Assembly: GCA_005879065.1 (NCBI GenBank)
Contig: VBLU01000034.1
Coordinates: 1-8,732, forward strand
Source: Methanobacteriota archaeon
Lineage (GTDB): Archaea; Thermoplasmatota; Thermoplasmata; RBG-16-68-12
Direction: 5' to 3'
Length of the DNA: 8,732 nt
Shown here in pieces: positions 5,671 to 8,732 of this stretch (positions are counted from its first letter, which is position 1; each line of letters starts with the position of its first letter). Below the pieces are notes generated by a model. The model was not told the DNA's origin. It was given only the letters and a program-made list of their open reading frames with translations, and did not search any database. The position numbers were made by a program, and so were the translations under genes.

Positions 5671-6597
5671 ATGATGGCGGCCTCCGCTCCCGGCAAGCTG
5701 ATCCTCTTTGGAGAGCACGCGGTCGTCTTCGGCGAGCCGGCTCTCAGTACTGCGATCAATTTGCGCGCGGAAGTGTACGCCCGGCCGCACACGGAATGGC
5801 TCGTGGACGGGGCGTCCCTCGAGGAATCCCGGTTCCGCTATGTGAAAGCGGCGGTGGCGAAGGCGAAACCCGACGGTCCGCTGTGGATCGAGATCCGCTC
5901 GATGGTCCCCAGCGGGGCCGGGCTCGGATCGTCGGCGGCGGTGACCGTGGCGACGTTGGGCGCGCTGCACGGGCGGGAAGGGTCGATCGAAGCCCTCGCG
6001 ATTGCGCGGGAAGCGTTCGAGGTCGAACATGAGGTCCAGGGTCGGGCGAGCCCGATCGACACGAGCACGGCGAGTGCGGGCGGCGGGATCTTGGTGCTCC
6101 GACAGCCCCGAGACGGACTCCTATGGTCAATCGAACGGGACAAACGCAAATGGTTCGTGCACCGCACCGCGTTGCCTCCTCTGGACCTCGTCATCGGGAA
6201 CACCGGCATCAGCGCGGCGACGGGTCCGCTCGTCGCGAAGGTGAAGGACCGGGTGGACCGCGACCCGCGCGCGGCCGAGGCGGTCCGGCAGATCGGGGAG
6301 ATCACCTTGGACGGCGTTCGAGCGTTGCAACGCAAGGACCTCGTGGCCGCGGGAAAACTGATGGATCGAAATCACACGATCCTCACGGACCTCGGAGTGG
6401 GCCATCCCTCCCTGGATCGGCTCGTCGAAGCGGCCCGCCCGTCGAGCTACGGGGCGAAGTTGACCGGGGCCGGAGGGGGCGGGAGCATCGTCGCCTTGAC
6501 GGACCGTCCCTCCGTGACGGCGGAGGCCATCCGCGCCGCGGGAGGAAAGGCGTTCATCGTCCAATCCGACTCCCTCGGGGTGGCGAAGCTCGGATGA
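5671..6597 (+). CDS. mvk: Mevalonate kinase (GHMP family)
   Basis: This 308-aa enzyme phosphorylates mevalonate with ATP to mevalonate 5-phosphate, an early step to the isoprenoid chains of archaeal lipids. The N-terminal GHMP motif APGKLILFGEHAVVFGEPA (6-24) is intact. The ATP-binding motif PSGAGLGSSAA is at 80-90. GRASPIDTSTASAGGG contains the catalytic Asp130 in the archaeal mevalonate kinase context (GxAS-x-x-DT-x-T), and C-terminal motif 3 is TGAGGGGSIVAL (265-276). Length is usual for archaeal mevalonate kinases. The motif set fits the classical 5-kinase and not the decarboxylase-like mevalonate 3-kinase of Thermoplasma. Two adjacent ATGs (5671, 5674) could start it; GAGGAATC 10 bases upstream is a weak ribosome binding site. 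Its stop overlaps the start of hutI (ATGA), and cdc48 lies 37 bases upstream. Phosphomevalonate kinase or galactokinase are less likely. Confidence 0.93.
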   Translation: MMAASAPGKLILFGEHAVVFGEPALSTAINLRAEVYARPHTEWLVDGASLEESRFRYVKAAVAKAKPDGPLWIEIRSMVPSGAGLGSSAAVTVATLGALHGREGSIEALAIAREAFEVEHEVQGRASPIDTSTASAGGGILVLRQPRDGLLWSIERDKRKWFVHRTALPPLDLVIGNTGISAATGPLVAKVKDRVDRDPRAAEAVRQIGEITLDGVRALQRKDLVAAGKLMDRNHTILTDLGVGHPSLDRLVEAARPSSYGAKLTGAGGGGSIVALTDRPSVTAEAIRAAGGKAFIVQSDSLGVAKLG

Positions 6598-7904
6598 CCG
6601 TGAGGGCGCACAAGGTGCGCGCTACCCGCGGGGAACGTCCGCCGGCTCTGGCATCGCTCCTCGTCCTGCATGCGTCCGAACTCCTCACGTTGGGAGGAAC
6701 CCCGGGTCCCCGGACGCGGGAGGCCGCGAGCGAACTCGGTCTCGTCGAAGACGGGGCCGTGTACACCGAGGGAGATCGCATCGTCGACGTCGGCCCGACG
6801 TCCGAGGTCCTGTCCCGCCATCCGCGGGCTTCCGTGCAACTCGATGCGACGGGGAAGGTCGTGATGCCCGGTTTCGTGGACCCGCACACCCACCCGGTCT
6901 TCGCGGGTTCGAGGGAACACGAAGTGGAATGGAAATCGCAGGGCCTGACCTATTCGGAGATTGCGGCCCGCGGAGGAGGGATCCTTCAGACGGTCCGGGC
7001 GACCCGGGACGCGACGGAAGCAGCACTCGCACAGGACGGAGCGGATCGCCTCCGGGCGATGGCGGCCCTCGGTACGACCACGGTGGAGGCGAAGAGCGGC
7101 TACGGCTTGCGCACGGTCGACGAACTCAAGATCCTGCGAGCGATCGCCGGGGCCGGACGGATCGCGGGGCTCGACGTGGTCCCGACGTTCCTCGGCGCCC
7201 ATGCCATCCCGTCCGAGTTCGACGGTCGGCCGGAGGCCTTTGTCGACCTCGTCGCCGGAGAGATGCTAGAAGCGGTTCTCTCGGATCGCCTCGCCTCCTT
7301 CTGCGACGTCTTCGTCGATGGAGGCTATTTCTCCGCAGACCAAGCCCGCCGAATCCTCACCAAGGCGCGGGACGCCGGGCTACGTCCGAAGGTACATGCG
7401 GACGAACTCTCCGACGCGGGCGGCTCCGCGTTGGCGGCCGACGTGCACGCCGTATCCGCGGACCATCTGAATCACGCTTCTCCCGAGGGAGTCGAGGCGA
7501 TGTCGCGCGAGGGCGTCATCGCGGTCCTGCTCCCCGCGACCTCCCTCGCATCCCACCTCCCCTTTGCGGATGGCCGTCGACTCGTCGCCGCGGGTGTGCC
7601 CGTCGCCATCGGGACCGACTTCAATCCGAACACCTGGTGCGAGTCGATGCAGCTCGTGATCGCATTGGCGTGCCATCACGACGGACTCCTCCCCGCGGAG
7701 GCGATCACGGCAGCGACGATCAACGCGGCCCACGCGATCGGACGGGAGCGCGACGTCGGAAGCCTGGAATCTGGAAAACTCGCGGACCTCCTGATCCTCG
7801 ACATCCCCTCCTGGCGACACCTCGGCTACCGCATGGGGGGCAATGCGGTCGAAACGGTCGTGAAGCGGGGCCGCGTCTTCGATCGTCGGCGGCTGCCGGA
7901 GTAG
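6594..7904 (+). CDS. hutI: Imidazolonepropionase (imidazolone-5-propionate hydrolase)
   Basis: This 436-aa amidohydrolase-superfamily enzyme opens the ring of 4-imidazolone-5-propionate to N-formimino-glutamate, third step of histidine degradation. Metal ligands are visible: DPHTHPVFAGSREHE with H98 and H100, KVHADELS with H268, and GTDFNPNTWCES with D342. E271 and H291 (SADHLNHAS) match the other active-site positions, and the H-to-E (3) and H-to-H (23) spacings equal those I recall for the Bacillus subtilis enzyme. FLGAHAIPSEF (H203) and SGYGL are further family motifs. It is slightly longer than the usual 400-420 because of an N-terminal extension (LASLLVLHASELLTL begins the barrel-flanking strand). 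The ATG at 6594 overlaps the mvk stop, so translational coupling is likely; a frame open further upstream is only the mvk shadow. The hutH, hutU and hutF/hutG partners are not in the window. Confidence 0.95.
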   Translation: MTVRAHKVRATRGERPPALASLLVLHASELLTLGGTPGPRTREAASELGLVEDGAVYTEGDRIVDVGPTSEVLSRHPRASVQLDATGKVVMPGFVDPHTHPVFAGSREHEVEWKSQGLTYSEIAARGGGILQTVRATRDATEAALAQDGADRLRAMAALGTTTVEAKSGYGLRTVDELKILRAIAGAGRIAGLDVVPTFLGAHAIPSEFDGRPEAFVDLVAGEMLEAVLSDRLASFCDVFVDGGYFSADQARRILTKARDAGLRPKVHADELSDAGGSALAADVHAVSADHLNHASPEGVEAMSREGVIAVLLPATSLASHLPFADGRRLVAAGVPVAIGTDFNPNTWCESMQLVIALACHHDGLLPAEAITAATINAAHAIGRERDVGSLESGKLADLLILDIPSWRHLGYRMGGNAVETVVKRGRVFDRRRLPE

Positions 7905-7954
7905 TCCTGCGGGCGAGAGTCCTCAGGGGGCGAGCCAACGGTTCGGGGACGGGC
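7905..7954. other. Convergent intergenic gap
   Basis: Fifty bases separate the convergent ends of hutI and the sugar-nucleotide gene. I see no T-tract and no clear hairpin; termination signals are not evident on either strand. Confidence 0.6.
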
Positions 7955-8732
7955 TTACCGTGGCGGCAAGGACACGGTCGCGTTCTCGAGCCGCGAGCCC
8001 GCGCGGACGGTCATGCCCTCCCCGATGATGCTCGACACGATCCGCGCGCCGTCGCCGATGACGCAATCGCGGGAGACGACGCTGTCCACGATGTGCGCCC
8101 CGGACCCGATCGTGCTGCCCTCGAGGATGATGCTCTTCTCCGCGATTGCGTTCGTCTCGAGGCGCGCTCCCTCATACAGACAGGAGTTGTCCGCGATGCT
8201 TCCCTTCCCCAAGAACACGGCCGGTCCGACGTAACAGGGGCCGCGAATGGTGACCCCTTGCTCGACCCGAGCGGTCTCATCGAGGATCACGGGGCCCTCA
8301 CTGGTCACGTCCTTCCGATGCAGCGGCTTACCCTCCCGGGTCACGATCGCCATGCTCGCCTTCCACAGGTCGTGCGGCTGTCCGATGTCCATCCAGACGC
8401 CGTCGATCTTCGAACCGTACAGGCCCAGACCTTTGGACATGAGTTTCGGGAACAGGTCTTTCGCGAAGTCGAACTTCTGATCGGGTGGGACGAACTCAAG
8501 GACCTCCGGTTCCAGGACGTAGATGCCGGCGTTCACGAGATTCGAGAACGCCTCCTCGGCCTTCGGCTTCTCCTTGAATTTCGCGATCCGGCCGTTCCCA
8601 TCGAGGCCGACGACGCCGTACTGCGTCGGGTCCGAGACTTCCGTCAGGGCGATCGTCACGGCGGCGCCCTTGCGCTTGTGGAAGTCGTAGAGCGCCTTGA
8701 AGTCCAGATCGCACAGGATGTCCCCCATGGAG
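7955..8732 (-). CDS. Sugar-1-phosphate nucleotidyltransferase with left-handed beta-helix domain (N-terminus beyond window)
   Basis: The visible 258 residues are the C-terminal part of an enzyme that joins a sugar 1-phosphate to an NTP to make an NDP-sugar, for glycans or glycolipids. The frame is open to the window edge, and the family's GxGxRLxPLT nucleotide-binding loop is absent, so roughly 100 N-terminal residues lie outside. The first visible motif is SMGDILCDLDF, the position of the metal-binding Asp in NGD of the family. Sugar-binding elements follow: EKPKAEEAFSNLVNAGIYVLEPEVLEF and WMDIGQPHDLWKAS, the latter typical of mannose-1-phosphate guanylyltransferases. From VILDETARVEQGVTIRGPCY to the end, hexapeptide repeats (VGPAVFLGKGSIADNS, IILEGSTIGSGAHI, VIGDGARI) form a left-handed beta-helix. 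GMPP-like and GlmU/RmlA-like specificities cannot be told apart here. The internal ATG at 8728 is not the true start because the motif continues through it. Confidence 0.9.
   Translation of the reverse strand, partial: SMGDILCDLDFKALYDFHKRKGAAVTIALTEVSDPTQYGVVGLDGNGRIAKFKEKPKAEEAFSNLVNAGIYVLEPEVLEFVPPDQKFDFAKDLFPKLMSKGLGLYGSKIDGVWMDIGQPHDLWKASMAIVTREGKPLHRKDVTSEGPVILDETARVEQGVTIRGPCYVGPAVFLGKGSIADNSCLYEGARLETNAIAEKSIILEGSTIGSGAHIVDSVVSRDCVIGDGARIVSSIIGEGMTVRAGSRLENATVSLPPR

Noticed and set aside
6123..6593. N-terminal extension of hutI within mvk
   Set aside because: It is an out-of-frame shadow of mevalonate kinase; the HutI family begins after the ATGA overlap.

Overview
The window is GC-rich archaeal DNA. 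The strongest domain marker is a complete 57-aa RpoK/Rpb6 subunit of the archaeal/eukaryotic-type RNA polymerase. A two-ring CDC48/VAT-type AAA ATPase, an archaeal-type mevalonate kinase, a TATA box and an archaeal GGAGGTG-type ribosome binding site agree with this. A Thermoplasmata-like euryarchaeon is my best guess. It rests on gene content, GC-rich codon use and my recollection of TNG-repeat proteins in that group; I ran no search.

Layout. Bases 1-2185 (minus strand) hold a two-gene unit. A winged-helix regulator (1565-2185) lies 4 bases upstream of a long ORF that runs off the left edge (1-1560). The visible 520 residues of that ORF carry a KaiC/RecA-like domain with degraded nucleotide-binding motifs, a TPR-like segment, a four-cysteine zinc ribbon, a Pro/Lys linker and then a tandem TNGLTNGLGR repeat array still running at the window edge. 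This is the least explained and most interesting item here. Bases 2186-2504 are a divergent intergenic region with two inverted repeats. Next comes the small rpoK gene (2505-2678), then an hsp20 gene (2807-3316) with a clear TATA box, a palindrome just downstream of it, a strong ribosome binding site and a hairpin-plus-T-tract terminator that overlaps its stop codon. A CDC48 gene (3441-5633) follows. Then come mevalonate kinase (5671-6597) and imidazolonepropionase (6594-7904), which overlap by ATGA. The right edge holds the C-terminal two thirds of a sugar-nucleotide pyrophosphorylase with a left-handed beta-helix tail (7955-8732, minus strand), convergent with hutI.

How the genes relate. 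Hsp20 (holdase) and CDC48 (unfoldase) form a protein quality-control neighbourhood beside an RNA polymerase subunit. Mevalonate kinase serves isoprenoid lipid synthesis. HutI is a histidine-catabolism enzyme whose usual partners are not in the window; its overlap with mvk suggests shared transcription rather than a shared pathway. The regulator/KaiC-like/TNG-repeat pair looks like a regulatory or signalling module of unknown purpose. I saw no tRNA, rRNA, CRISPR array, transposase or other sign of a mobile element.
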